Assembly (NCBI GenBank): GCA_947629605.1
Contig: CANREK010000022.1
Span: 1-11,704, forward strand
Source of the DNA: an uncultured Clostridia bacterium
Lineage (GTDB): Bacteria; Bacillota; Clostridia; Christensenellales; Borkfalkiaceae
Reading direction: 5' to 3'
DNA length: 11,704 nt
Part shown: positions 4,599 through 11,662 of the stretch, piece by piece
Layout: every line of letters starts with the position of its first letter
Position numbering within the stretch: the first letter of the stretch is position 1
Position numbers and translations under genes: made by a program
The notes under the pieces: model-generated
Seen by the model: the letters and a program-made list of their open reading frames with translations, nothing else
The model's database searches: none
What the model was told of the DNA's origin: nothing

Positions 4599-6311
4599 AT
4601 GGGCACATGGGAAATCGTTAAAATCATCTTGCAGATCTTCGGGGGCATGGGAACTTTTCTCGTCGGAATGAAAATGCTCTCCGAAAACATGACAAAGCTC
4701 GCGCACGGGAAGTTGCAGAAGATGTTGAACAGGACGGCGGACAGCCGTTTTGCGGGCGTCGGGATCGGCGCGGCGGTCACCGTACTCGGGCAGAGTTCCG
4801 CCTTCACCACCGTCATGGTCGTCGGTCTCGTGAATGCGGGCATCATGACGCTCTTTCAGGCGACGGCCATCATCATGGGTGCGAACATCGGCACGACGCT
4901 GAACGCATGGGTCATCGCGCTCGGCGGGTCGGACATCACCGTCTTTTTCTTCATTCTCGCCGCCATCGGGGTGCTCATGACGATGTTTTCGAAGCGGGAG
5001 CGCGTCGTGACGCTCGGCTCGGTCATCGCGGCATTCGGCATCATCTTCGTGGGACTCAAATTCATGTCGGGAGCGCTGAGCTTTGAGGCCGGGAGCGAGG
5101 CCTACATCGCCGTCTCAAAGGCCCTCCATGTCATCAAAAATCCCATCTTATTGCTCGGTTTAGGCATTTTCATCACCGCACTCGTGCAGTCCTCGACAGC
5201 CGTCAATGCCATCATCCTGACGATGGTCTCCACGGGGCTGACGATCGGGGATGGGGGGAATGCGGCGCTCTACATCATCATCGGTTCCAACATCGGCACC
5301 TGCGTCACGGCGCTCATCTCCTCGCTCGGGGCGAGCCCCAATGCGAAGCGGGCGGCACTCGTTCATTTTCTCTTTAACCTCTTCGGTGCGATCATCTTCA
5401 TGGTGATCCTCGTCTGTTGGCGGGGATTCGCGGACACCGTGCTCGGCGGCATCATCCCCACGGGTTCCATGAAGTTCGGCAGCACCGACATGGCGCCCGG
5501 GATGCAGATCGCCCTCTTCCACACCCTCTTTAATACGGTGAGCACCCTCCTCTTTCTGCCCTTTGTGAAGGGGTTCGTGTGGATCGCCGAGCATCTCATC
5601 CGCGAAAAGGGGCAGGCCGCGGAGGAGGAGCTTTACAGCGAGCTCGACGAGCGCCTTCTCCGCTCTCCCTCCGTTGCCCTCGGCTACATGTATCAGGAGA
5701 CGGGCAAGGTATTTTCCTACGCGATGGCGGAGCTCGACAAGGCCTTTGATGCCTTCCTCAAACGGGACGTCTCGGCGGCAGAGGAGGTCAACCGCAGAAA
5801 TGCCCGCCTCGCCGCGGCAAACATGAAGGGGGTCTCCTATCTCGTGAAGCTCACCGCACAGACCTCCGTTCTCGAGGATGAACGCACTATTTCCGACCTG
5901 CACTATGTACTCAACGACATCATGCGCGTCGGCGAACTTGCCGACAACGTCACAAAATATACCCGCCAAACGGTGGAGGACAAGCTCACTTTCTCCGATG
6001 AATTTTTGCGGATGCTGAGCGCCATGTACGAAAAAATTCAACACTTATATGCGATTTCTCTCGATATTTTCCTGCGGAAGGACGTCTCCGGGCTCGGGGA
6101 GCTCGACGCCCTCGAGGATGAAGTGGACGGGGACAGGCACGAGCTCATCCACGCCCATATCAACCGTTTGAACGAGGGCAAGTGCGACCCGACGAACTCG
6201 AGCGTTTTCATCAATCTCGTCGGGAATTTGGAGCGTGCGGCCGACCACATCACCTACATCGCCCATTCCGTGGAGGAGGGCGGCAGAGAGGCCTACCTTG
6301 CAAAAGTGTAA
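4599..6311 (+). CDS. Na+/phosphate symporter (NptA family) with C-terminal PhoU-like domain
   Basis: A 570-residue inner-membrane protein predicted to import phosphate with sodium. Two inverted Na/Pi-cotransporter repeats are visible. The first has GQSSAFTTVMVVGLVNAG (64-81) and GANIGTT (94-100). The second has QSSTAVNAIILTMV (197-210) and GSNIGTC (229-235). These QSS motifs form the family's substrate and sodium site. Multiple hydrophobic segments run from about 8 to 330. Residues about 340-560 are helical and charged (YMYQETGKVFSYAMAELDKA, LNDIMRVGELADNVTKY, NLVGNLERAADHITYIAHS), as in PhoU, which probably senses or gates transport. Length is usual for the fused family. The gene stands alone, with no pst or pho genes in the window. 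A role in phosphate or related oxyanion transport is inferred from family. Confidence 0.93.
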   Translation: MGTWEIVKIILQIFGGMGTFLVGMKMLSENMTKLAHGKLQKMLNRTADSRFAGVGIGAAVTVLGQSSAFTTVMVVGLVNAGIMTLFQATAIIMGANIGTTLNAWVIALGGSDITVFFFILAAIGVLMTMFSKRERVVTLGSVIAAFGIIFVGLKFMSGALSFEAGSEAYIAVSKALHVIKNPILLLGLGIFITALVQSSTAVNAIILTMVSTGLTIGDGGNAALYIIIGSNIGTCVTALISSLGASPNAKRAALVHFLFNLFGAIIFMVILVCWRGFADTVLGGIIPTGSMKFGSTDMAPGMQIALFHTLFNTVSTLLFLPFVKGFVWIAEHLIREKGQAAEEELYSELDERLLRSPSVALGYMYQETGKVFSYAMAELDKAFDAFLKRDVSAAEEVNRRNARLAAANMKGVSYLVKLTAQTSVLEDERTISDLHYVLNDIMRVGELADNVTKYTRQTVEDKLTFSDEFLRMLSAMYEKIQHLYAISLDIFLRKDVSGLGELDALEDEVDGDRHELIHAHINRLNEGKCDPTNSSVFINLVGNLERAADHITYIAHSVEEGGREAYLAKV

Positions 6312-6361
6312 GGCCTTCCCGCGGGGCGGAGAGGAAAATTCAAAAATCGGGCGAAAAATGC

Positions 6362-6391
6362 TTGACAAGGGGGAGTAGGGTGTGCTAAGAT
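6362..6391 (+). promoter_or_regulatory. Promoter of the metNIQ leader and operon
   Basis: TTGACA (6362-6367), an 18-bp spacer, then TAAGAT (6386-6391) preceded by TG (6383-6384), an extended -10. The predicted start near 6398 gives a leader of about 350 nt before metN, containing both attenuator modules. Confidence 0.7.
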
Positions 6392-6413
6392 GGGTATGTT
6401 GGAGGCGAAAGAG

Positions 6414-6494
6414 ATGAATTTCGCGATCGAAAACAACATGATGCGCATGTGCGGAGCCCGGGCAGAGATGTTGGGGCTTGTTGCCGTGCGTTAA
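6414..6494 (+). CDS. Methionine-rich leader peptide 1 (attenuator)
   Basis: A 26-codon ORF that starts MNFAIENNMMRMCG and ends LGLVAVR-stop. GGAGG (6401-6405) lies eight bases before the ATG. ATG ATG CGC ATG occupies codons 9-12 (6438-6449), with another Met at codon 19. The peptide has no recognisable domain. Its role is probably to let the ribosome report methionine or Met-tRNA supply to the terminator just downstream, as in amino-acid biosynthetic attenuators. Support comes from the ribosome site, the clustered codons for the amino acid moved by the downstream transporter, and a second ORF of identical design at 6595. Translation has not been shown. Confidence 0.75.
   Translation: MNFAIENNMMRMCGARAEMLGLVAVR
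6456..6465 (+). promoter_or_regulatory. Antiterminator arm of module 1
   Basis: GCCCGGGCAG copies the terminator's 3' arm (6536-6545, GCGCGGGCAG) at 9 of 10 positions. It can therefore pair with CTGCCCGTGC (6520-6529), 7 bp plus 2 bp around one mismatch, and block the terminator. It starts six bases after the third clustered Met codon. AGCCC at its 5' side can also pair with GGGCT (6474-6478), a possible competing hold. Confidence 0.65.
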
Positions 6495-6506
6495 AAAATT
6501 CGGCAA
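6481..6506 (+). promoter_or_regulatory. Hairpin across the stop codon of leader 1
   Basis: TTGCCG (6481-6486) pairs with CGGCAA (6501-6506) around the TAA stop at 6492-6494. Leader 2 has a comparable TTGC (6661-6664)/GCAA (6672-6675) pair around its own stop, and both leaders share TTGCCGTG at this point. It could be a pause hairpin that synchronises polymerase and ribosome. Confidence 0.4.
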
Positions 6507-6519
6507 TAAGTCAAATGTC

Positions 6520-6552
6520 CTGCCCGTGCAAGAGTGCGCGGGCAGTTTTTTT
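6520..6552 (+). terminator. Intrinsic terminator 1 in the met leader
   Basis: CTGCCCGTGC (6520-6529) pairs with GCGCGGGCAG (6536-6545), a 10-bp stem including one G-U pair, followed by seven T (6546-6552). It lies after leader ORF 1 and well before metN, so unless bypassed it would end transcription early. Confidence 0.88.
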
Positions 6553-6594
6553 ATCCCGAAAGACTTCATCCCAAGCGTTTCCAAGGAGAAAACC

Positions 6595-6669
6595 ATGAAC
6601 CAACTTTTCACGGCCGTCATGATGCAGATGCGTACCCGCGGGCTCTTCCCGACGGGCGGTTTGCCGTGA
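6595..6669 (+). CDS. Methionine-rich leader peptide 2 (attenuator)
   Basis: A 24-codon ORF that starts MNQLFTAVMMQMRTRG and ends TGGLP-stop. AAGGAG (6583-6588) lies six bases before the ATG. ATG ATG CAG ATG again fills codons 9-12 (6619-6630), exactly the register of leader 1, and both peptides begin MN. The rest differs, so the shared spacing suggests selection or an old duplication. It sits between terminators 1 and 2 and would be translated only on transcripts that pass terminator 1. Function as an attenuation leader is inferred from design and position, and no homology is claimed. Confidence 0.75.
   Translation: MNQLFTAVMMQMRTRGLFPTGGLP
6636..6643 (+). promoter_or_regulatory. Antiterminator arm of module 2
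   Basis: CCGCGGGC is identical to the terminator 2 3' arm (6705-6712), so it can pair perfectly with GCCCGCGG (6691-6698). It begins five bases after the last clustered Met codon, as in module 1. CGGG (6639-6642) can also pair locally with CCCG (6648-6651), which would hold the arm back. Confidence 0.65.
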
Positions 6670-6690
6670 CTGCAATCTGCCCAAAGGCGT

Positions 6691-6725
6691 GCCCGCGGAT
6701 CCCACCGCGGGCCTTTTCTTTTTTT
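6691..6725 (+). terminator. Intrinsic terminator 2 in the met leader
   Basis: GCCCGCGG (6691-6698), loop ATCCCA, CCGCGGGC (6705-6712), then CTTTTCTTTTTTT. It ends 24 bases before the metN start and 12 before its Shine-Dalgarno site, a position that only makes sense as a regulated stop for metNIQ. Confidence 0.9.
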
Positions 6726-6749
6726 CGGAAATCCAATAAGGAGCAAGAC

Positions 6750-7736
6750 ATGATAGAACTCAGACACATCACCAAGGAATATGCCTCCAAGGAGGGCACG
6801 ACGCTGGCGCTCGACGACGTGTCGCTGACCGTAAACGACGGCGAGATCTTCGGCATCATCGGGCTGTCGGGGGCGGGGAAGAGCACGCTCGTGCGCTGTA
6901 TCAACCTTCTCGAACGCCCCACGCATGGGAAAGTGTGCATCGACGGCGAAGAACTCACCGCCATCGGCAAAAAGCGTCTCCACGTCATCCGCCGCAACGT
7001 CGGCATGATCTTTCAGAGCTTCAATCTGCTCGAACAGCGCACGGCGGAGGGCAACATCCGTTTCCCGCTTGAAATCGCGGGGGTCAGGCGGCGGGCGGCC
7101 GAGGCGCGGGCGAAGGAGCTCTTGGAGCTCGTGGGGCTCACGGAGAAGGCCAAGAGCTATCCCTCGCAGCTCTCGGGCGGACAGAAACAGCGCATCGCCA
7201 TCGCGCGGGCGCTTGCGTTGAACCCAAAATATCTGCTCTGCGACGAGGCGACGAGCGCCCTCGATCCCGCGACGACGGACTCCATTCTGCAACTGCTCCG
7301 CCGCATCAACCGGGAACTCGGCGTCACGATCGTCGTCATCACCCATGAGATGCGGGTGGTGGAGCGCGTCTGCGACCGCGTTGCCGTGCTCGACAGCAGT
7401 AAGATCGTCGAAGAGGGCGCCGTGAGCGACGTGTTCTCCTTCCCACAGTCGGAGATCGCAAAACAGCTCATCATTCCCGAACTCATCCGCTCCGCCGAGG
7501 GCGGCGGGGGCAAAAAACTGCGTCTCGTATTCCACGGAGAGACGGCCGACAGCCCGATCATCTCCAAGCTCGCCATCGAATGCGGGGTCGCCGTCGACAT
7601 TCTCTACGCCGACACCAAGCGCATCGACGGCAAGACGTTCGGGCACATGGTGATCTCCCTCCCGCAGGATGGGGAGGAAGAAAAGGTCAGACGCTTTTTG
7701 GAACAACATCAAGTTTCGTTTAAGGAGGAAGTATGA
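6750..7736 (+). CDS. metN: Methionine ABC transporter ATP-binding protein MetN
   Basis: A 328-residue cytoplasmic ATPase that drives uptake of L-/D-methionine through MetI. ATPase motifs in order: Walker A GLSGAGKST (38-46), Q-loop MIFQ (Q89), signature LSGGQ (141-145), Walker B YLLCDE (161-166), H-loop THE (H199). Residues about 255-325 form the C-terminal NIL domain, which in the characterised transporter binds methionine and inhibits transport. The start follows AAGGAG (6738-6743) by six bases. An open frame continues upstream to 6534, but it overlaps the leader elements and is unlike MetN. It is first of three genes, overlapping metI by four bases. Full length, with no lesions seen. Confidence 0.96.
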   Translation: MIELRHITKEYASKEGTTLALDDVSLTVNDGEIFGIIGLSGAGKSTLVRCINLLERPTHGKVCIDGEELTAIGKKRLHVIRRNVGMIFQSFNLLEQRTAEGNIRFPLEIAGVRRRAAEARAKELLELVGLTEKAKSYPSQLSGGQKQRIAIARALALNPKYLLCDEATSALDPATTDSILQLLRRINRELGVTIVVITHEMRVVERVCDRVAVLDSSKIVEEGAVSDVFSFPQSEIAKQLIIPELIRSAEGGGGKKLRLVFHGETADSPIISKLAIECGVAVDILYADTKRIDGKTFGHMVISLPQDGEEEKVRRFLEQHQVSFKEEV

Positions 7737-8467
7737 GCCGTCTCTTCATTCAACTCGGCGCGGAGGGGTTTCTCCTCGGCGTGCTCGAAACACTCTACAT
7801 GACCGTCGTCTCCACGGCGGCGGCCTATGTCATCGGGCTCCCCGTCGGGGTGCTCCTGCGCATCACGGACAAGGACGGGCTGAGGCCCATGCCGTGGCTC
7901 AATCGCATCGTCGGCTTTCTCGTCAACATCCTGCGCAGCATTCCCTTCATCATTCTCATCGTCGCACTCATCCCCGTCTCGCGGGCGATCGTGGGGACGA
8001 GCATCGGGAACGGGGCCATGATCTTCATGCTCATCGTCGCCGCCGCGCCCTACGTCGCGCGGATGGTCGAAAGTTCCCTCAAAGAGGTGGACGGCGGCGT
8101 CATCGAGGCCGCCCGTTCGATGGGGGCGGGGACCTTCACCATCATTTGGAAGGTCTACCTGCCCGAGGCGAGGCCCTCGCTCATCGTGGGAGCCGTCATC
8201 TCCACCGTGACGGTGCTCGGCTATTCGGCCATGGCGGGCACGATCGCGGGCGGGGGGCTCGGCGCCATCGCCGTCACACAGGCGCGGCCCTCCAATGCCG
8301 AAGACGTCATTTGGCTGTGCGTCGCGCTCATCGTCATCATCGTGCAGGTCATTCAAGAACTCGGCATGCTGCTGGCGAGAAAGACGGACCGTCGCCTTCG
8401 GTCGGGCGGCAGAAAGAAAAAGAGCTCCGACGGAGCCGACCTCAAAACGACCGAAACCAATTCATAA
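7733..8467 (+). CDS. metI: Methionine ABC transporter permease MetI
   Basis: A 244-residue inner-membrane permease that forms the methionine channel as a dimer with MetN. The start ATG overlaps the metN stop (ATGA), with AAGGAGG at 7722-7728, so translation is probably coupled. About five hydrophobic segments are visible. The EAA loop that contacts the ATPase is EVDGGVIEAARSMGAGTF followed by KVYLPEA (about residues 120-146). The end GGGLGAIAV...Q..RPSN is family-typical. The protein is longer than the usual 215-220 residues because of a basic, polar C-terminal tail (about 218-244: RKTDRRLRSGGRKKKSS...), probably cytoplasmic and of unknown role. Confidence 0.95.
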   Translation: MSRLFIQLGAEGFLLGVLETLYMTVVSTAAAYVIGLPVGVLLRITDKDGLRPMPWLNRIVGFLVNILRSIPFIILIVALIPVSRAIVGTSIGNGAMIFMLIVAAAPYVARMVESSLKEVDGGVIEAARSMGAGTFTIIWKVYLPEARPSLIVGAVISTVTVLGYSAMAGTIAGGGLGAIAVTQARPSNAEDVIWLCVALIVIIVQVIQELGMLLARKTDRRLRSGGRKKKSSDGADLKTTETNS

Positions 8468-8502
8468 AAAGAAAAAAATTTATAAAAAAAGGAGATAGTA
8501 TC

Positions 8503-9348
8503 ATGAAAAAACTCTTGCACGGCATCCTTGCCGCCACCCTCGCCCTCGGGCTCACCCTCTCCGCCGCGGCCTGCGGCAGGAACATCGACACCGACCCCGA
8601 CACCATCGTCGTCGGCGCCAGCGCCACGCCGCACGCCGAGATCCTCGAAGTCATCAAGGACGACCTCGCCGCCGCGGGTTACACCCTCGAAATCAAGGTG
8701 TTCGACGACTACATCACTCCCAATACCGCGCTCGAAGAGGGCAGTCTCGACGCCAATTACTTCCAGCACACGCCCTATCTCAACACCTTCAACGCCGAGA
8801 ACGGCACCCACCTCACGGCCGTCGAAAAGATCCACTACGAGCCCTTCGGCGTCTATGGAAAGGGTGTCACGCAGGAGCAGTTCGACACCGTCAAGACGGG
8901 CAGGACCATCCTTGTCCCCAACGACGGGAGCAACCTCACCCGTGCGCTCTTTGTGCTCCGCGACGAGGGCTATATCGAACTTCCCGCAGACGTTTCGCCC
9001 GAGACCAATCTGACCGAGCACGACGTCACCGACGCCAAGGGCAATCACATCAGTCCCGTGCAGGCGGAGAACGTGGCGCAGATCTTGGAAGAATCGGACG
9101 ACGGCACGATCGCCGTTATCAACGGCAATTACGCCCTGCAAGCGGGGCTCAAAGCCGAAAACGCGCTCGCCTTTGAGAATGCGGAAGGGGCGGCGGCACA
9201 GCTCTACGCCAACGTCATTGCCGTCAAGACGGGGAATGAGAACCATCCCAAGATCGCGGCGCTCTTAAAGGCGCTCAAATCGCAGAAGGTCATCGACTTC
9301 ATCCGCACGGAATACAGCGGCGCGGTCCAAGCGGTATTTACGGTGTAA
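8503..9348 (+). CDS. metQ: Methionine-binding lipoprotein MetQ
   Basis: A 281-residue NlpA-family substrate-binding lipoprotein that captures methionine outside the membrane and passes it to MetIN. The signal peptide is MKKLLHGILAATLALGLTLS, with the lipobox AAAC placing the lipidated cysteine at residue 24. Family motifs: TIVVGASATPHAEIL, FDDYITPNTALEEG, SLDANYFQHTPYLNTFN, PNDGSNLTRAL, and YANVIAVKTGNE near the C-terminus. GGAG (8491-8494) lies eight bases before the ATG, in an A-rich 35-bp gap after metI. It is the last gene of the operon. No strong intrinsic terminator follows. Confidence 0.95.
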   Translation: MKKLLHGILAATLALGLTLSAAACGRNIDTDPDTIVVGASATPHAEILEVIKDDLAAAGYTLEIKVFDDYITPNTALEEGSLDANYFQHTPYLNTFNAENGTHLTAVEKIHYEPFGVYGKGVTQEQFDTVKTGRTILVPNDGSNLTRALFVLRDEGYIELPADVSPETNLTEHDVTDAKGNHISPVQAENVAQILEESDDGTIAVINGNYALQAGLKAENALAFENAEGAAAQLYANVIAVKTGNENHPKIAALLKALKSQKVIDFIRTEYSGAVQAVFTV

Positions 9349-9396
9349 TGGAGGCCGCTCGAAGCCCAAAGAATCCCGGCAAACGGGCGGACATTG

Positions 9397-9439
9397 TAAT
9401 TAAAAATTAAAAATGAAAAATTAAAAATTGTGGCGGGGG
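9397..9439 (+). repeat. AT-rich repeat ending GTGGCGGGG, copy 2
   Basis: AATTAAAAATT-type blocks end in AAAAATTGTGGCGGGG, as at 3853-3893. Again a GC-rich palindrome field follows directly. The rest of 9349-9396 holds only a weak CCCG-GCAAA-CGGG hairpin. Confidence 0.6.
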
Positions 9440-9451
9440 ATCATTAGAATG

Positions 9452-9555
9452 ACACCCCCTCAGTCTCGCTAACGCTCGACAGCTCCCCCTCGAGGGGGAG
9501 CCAAGACTTGCCCACCCCTCGAGGGGTGGGTGCCCCGTAGGGGCGGAAGGGGTGT
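9452..9555. repeat. Palindrome cluster with terminal ACACCCC/GGGGTGT
   Basis: A 104-bp segment bounded by ACACCCC (9452-9458) and GGGGTGT (9549-9555). Inside are two perfect 20-bp palindromes, GCTCCCCCTCGAGGGGGAGC (9482-9501) and CCCACCCCTCGAGGGGTGGG (9511-9530), then GCCCC-GTA-GGGGC (9532-9544). It has the form of a small non-coding, MITE-like or REP-like element. No target-site duplication is clear. From 9556 to 9636 I see nothing recognisable. Confidence 0.6.
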
Positions 9556-9636
9556 GCCGCCGTGCACGCACTCGCCCTCGGGAGGGGGCAGAGAGCACGC
9601 GGCAACACGGCTTTTCCTCAATGCCCGTGCGAATGG

Positions 9637-9666
9637 TTGACGGAGGGGTCGGCGTTGTGGTATAAT
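9637..9666 (+). promoter_or_regulatory. Promoter of the arabinofuranosidase gene
   Basis: TTGACG (9637-9642), an 18-bp spacer, TATAAT (9661-9666) preceded by TG at 9658-9659. The start near 9673 gives a leader of about 25 nt. No operator is obvious. Confidence 0.75.
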
Positions 9667-9697
9667 CAAGAAAAATTTTCCAAAAGGGGTGATTTTC

Positions 9698-11662
9698 ATG
9701 AAGATCACATTCACGCAGGAAGGCAAAGTCCCCGTCAGCGCGGGCGGCGTCGGCCTGTTCTTTGAGGACCTCAACTACGATCTCGACGGCGGGCTCTATG
9801 CCGAAATGCTCGAAAATCGCAACTTCGAAGCCAAGGATGTTCACGGCGAATGGGACCATTATATCGTCGAAGAGGACGGGGGCTACGGATGGGAGCCTTA
9901 CCCCAAAAAATGCAACATATCGCTCAAAATCAAGACCGATCGGCCGCTTTTTCCCGAGAATCCGCACTACCTTCGCATCGAGAGTTCGGAGGAAAATGTC
10001 GGCGTCTCCAACAAGGCGTACGACGGCATCTGTCTCGCCAAGGGGCGCGGGTATAAAATTTCCTTCTACGCCCGCTCCTACGACTACCGTGGGGCGGTCC
10101 GCGTGGGCGTGTTCGACGGGGAGAATATGCTCGTCGGCAAGCGCATCAAGCTCAAAAGGGACGGCAAATGGCACAAATATGCGTTCAGCGTCAAGGCCAA
10201 GACGGACGCCGACCGTGCGCAGTTCCGCCTCCTCCTCGAACGGGCGGGGACGGTGCATGTCGACGCCTTCTCCATGATGCCCGAAAACGCCGTCTTGGGG
10301 GTGTTCCGTCGGGACCTCGTCGACCTCATGAAGGCGATGAATCCCGGGTTTTTGCGCTTCCCCGGCGGGTGCGTCGTCGAGGGCAATAACCTCGAAAATC
10401 GCTACTTATGGAAGAATTCCCTCGGTCCCGTCGAGCGGAGAAAGCAGAATTGGAACCGCTGGGCGGTGCACGCGACGGGCCCCGATACGGGCTGGCGTTC
10501 CGCCTATTCTCACTACGGACAGACGCTCGGCGTGGGGTACTATGAGTACTTTCTCCTCGCCGAATATTTGGGCGCAAAACCGCTCCCCGTCGTCTCCGTC
10601 GGCATCGCCTGTCAATACATGTCCACCGAATTCGTGCCGCTCGACGACCCCGAACTCGAAACGTATATCCAGGAGGCGCTCGACGTCGTGGAATTCGCCA
10701 ACGGCGGCAAGGACACCGTTTGGGGCAGAGTGCGGGCGGAGATGGGGCACCCCGAGCCCTTCCGTCTCGAAATGCTCGGCGTCGGCAACGAGCAGTGGGA
10801 GGCCTCGCCCATTCAGAAGGATACGGGCAAACCCGCACCCAACGAATTTTACAAGCGCTTTGAGATTTTTGAAAAGCGCATTCACGAAAAATATCCCGAC
10901 CTCAAAATCGTCGGCACCGTCGGACCCACCGTCGATACCGATTCCCACCGCGACGCGTGGAAGTGGACGCGGGAAAATCTTCAAAAGAATCCCAACTTTG
11001 TGTACGTCTCCGACGAGCACTTCTACGTTCCGCCGCAGTGGATGTACGACCATGTGGATGTGTACGATCACTATCCCCGTCTCGGGACGGTGTATGCGGG
11101 CGAATATGCCGCCCATGTGCCCGGTTCGGGGGCGGCGGGATTCAATGCGCCGCAGTCCAACTGTTGGGAAGGGGCGCTTGCGGAGGCCGCATTCATGACG
11201 GGCATGGAGCGGAATTCGGACGTCGTGATCATGAAGTCCTTCGCCCCGCTCTTTGCACGCCTCGGCTACACCGAGTGGTGTCCCAACATGATCTGGTTCG
11301 ACGGAAAGAGCTCCTACGGCTCGGCCAGCTACTATGTGCAGCTGCTTTACAGCCAATATACGGGCGATTGGGCGTTTCAGACGATGACGGACGAAAAGGG
11401 GGTCTACGCCTCCGTGACCGAGCGCGACGGCACCTACTTTGTCAAGGCCGTCAACGCGAACGACGCGGCGGTCGAGGCGGAAGTCTTGGCCGATGTCGAC
11501 TTCGGCGCCATGACGAGGATCATCCGCCTCGCGGGAAAATTGGAGGAATATAACACGATCGAACGGCCGACGCTCATCTCCCCCGAGGAGATCGCGCCCA
11601 CCGCGCCCGCCTCTCTCACCCTCCCGCCCCACAGCTTTACGGTGATGATTTTTAAGAAATAA
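9698..11662 (+). CDS. GH51 alpha-L-arabinofuranosidase, cytoplasmic
   Basis: A 654-residue enzyme predicted to release terminal L-arabinose from arabino-oligosaccharides. There is no signal peptide, so it should act on imported fragments. N-terminal GLFFEDLNYDLDGGLYAEML (19-38) is a family hallmark. Residues about 45-195 look like a CBM4/9-type beta-sandwich (YLRIES, GVSNKAYDGI, YKISFYARS). The catalytic barrel has FLRFPGGCVVEGN (218-230), the acid/base Glu in GVGNEQW (E365) and the likely nucleophile in YAGEYAAH (E469). A beta-rich C-terminal domain ends in LTLPPHSFTVMIFKK. I prefer ATG 9698, with AAAGGGGTGA upstream, over the in-frame GTG at 9689. The gene has its own promoter and no sugar genes alongside within the window. 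Exact substrate is uncertain. Confidence 0.94.
   Translation: MKITFTQEGKVPVSAGGVGLFFEDLNYDLDGGLYAEMLENRNFEAKDVHGEWDHYIVEEDGGYGWEPYPKKCNISLKIKTDRPLFPENPHYLRIESSEENVGVSNKAYDGICLAKGRGYKISFYARSYDYRGAVRVGVFDGENMLVGKRIKLKRDGKWHKYAFSVKAKTDADRAQFRLLLERAGTVHVDAFSMMPENAVLGVFRRDLVDLMKAMNPGFLRFPGGCVVEGNNLENRYLWKNSLGPVERRKQNWNRWAVHATGPDTGWRSAYSHYGQTLGVGYYEYFLLAEYLGAKPLPVVSVGIACQYMSTEFVPLDDPELETYIQEALDVVEFANGGKDTVWGRVRAEMGHPEPFRLEMLGVGNEQWEASPIQKDTGKPAPNEFYKRFEIFEKRIHEKYPDLKIVGTVGPTVDTDSHRDAWKWTRENLQKNPNFVYVSDEHFYVPPQWMYDHVDVYDHYPRLGTVYAGEYAAHVPGSGAAGFNAPQSNCWEGALAEAAFMTGMERNSDVVIMKSFAPLFARLGYTEWCPNMIWFDGKSSYGSASYYVQLLYSQYTGDWAFQTMTDEKGVYASVTERDGTYFVKAVNANDAAVEAEVLADVDFGAMTRIIRLAGKLEEYNTIERPTLISPEEIAPTAPASLTLPPHSFTVMIFKK

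Noticed and set aside
5160..6044. 294-residue antisense frame inside the Na+/Pi symporter gene
   Set aside because: Its composition is that of a GC-rich shadow frame, with no recognisable domain or ribosome site, and the sense gene is unambiguous.
6398..6749. SAM riboswitch or methionine T-box ahead of metN
   Set aside because: I looked for the SAM-I conserved core and for the T-box TGGNACCGCG-type bulge with a Met specifier loop and found neither. The terminators are explained by the leader-peptide modules.
6534..6749. 72-residue N-terminal extension of MetN from an upstream in-frame ATG
   Set aside because: It would read through leader 2 and terminator 2 in another frame, has no similarity to MetN, and a good ribosome site precedes the ATG at 6750.
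7669..8502. Long open frame fused in front of MetQ
   Set aside because: It is a histidine- and arginine-rich shadow of metI in another frame. MetQ starts with its own signal peptide and ribosome site at 8503.
10406..11632. 408-residue antisense frame within the GH51 gene
   Set aside because: Shadow of a well-supported gene, caused by GC-rich codon use, with no motif.
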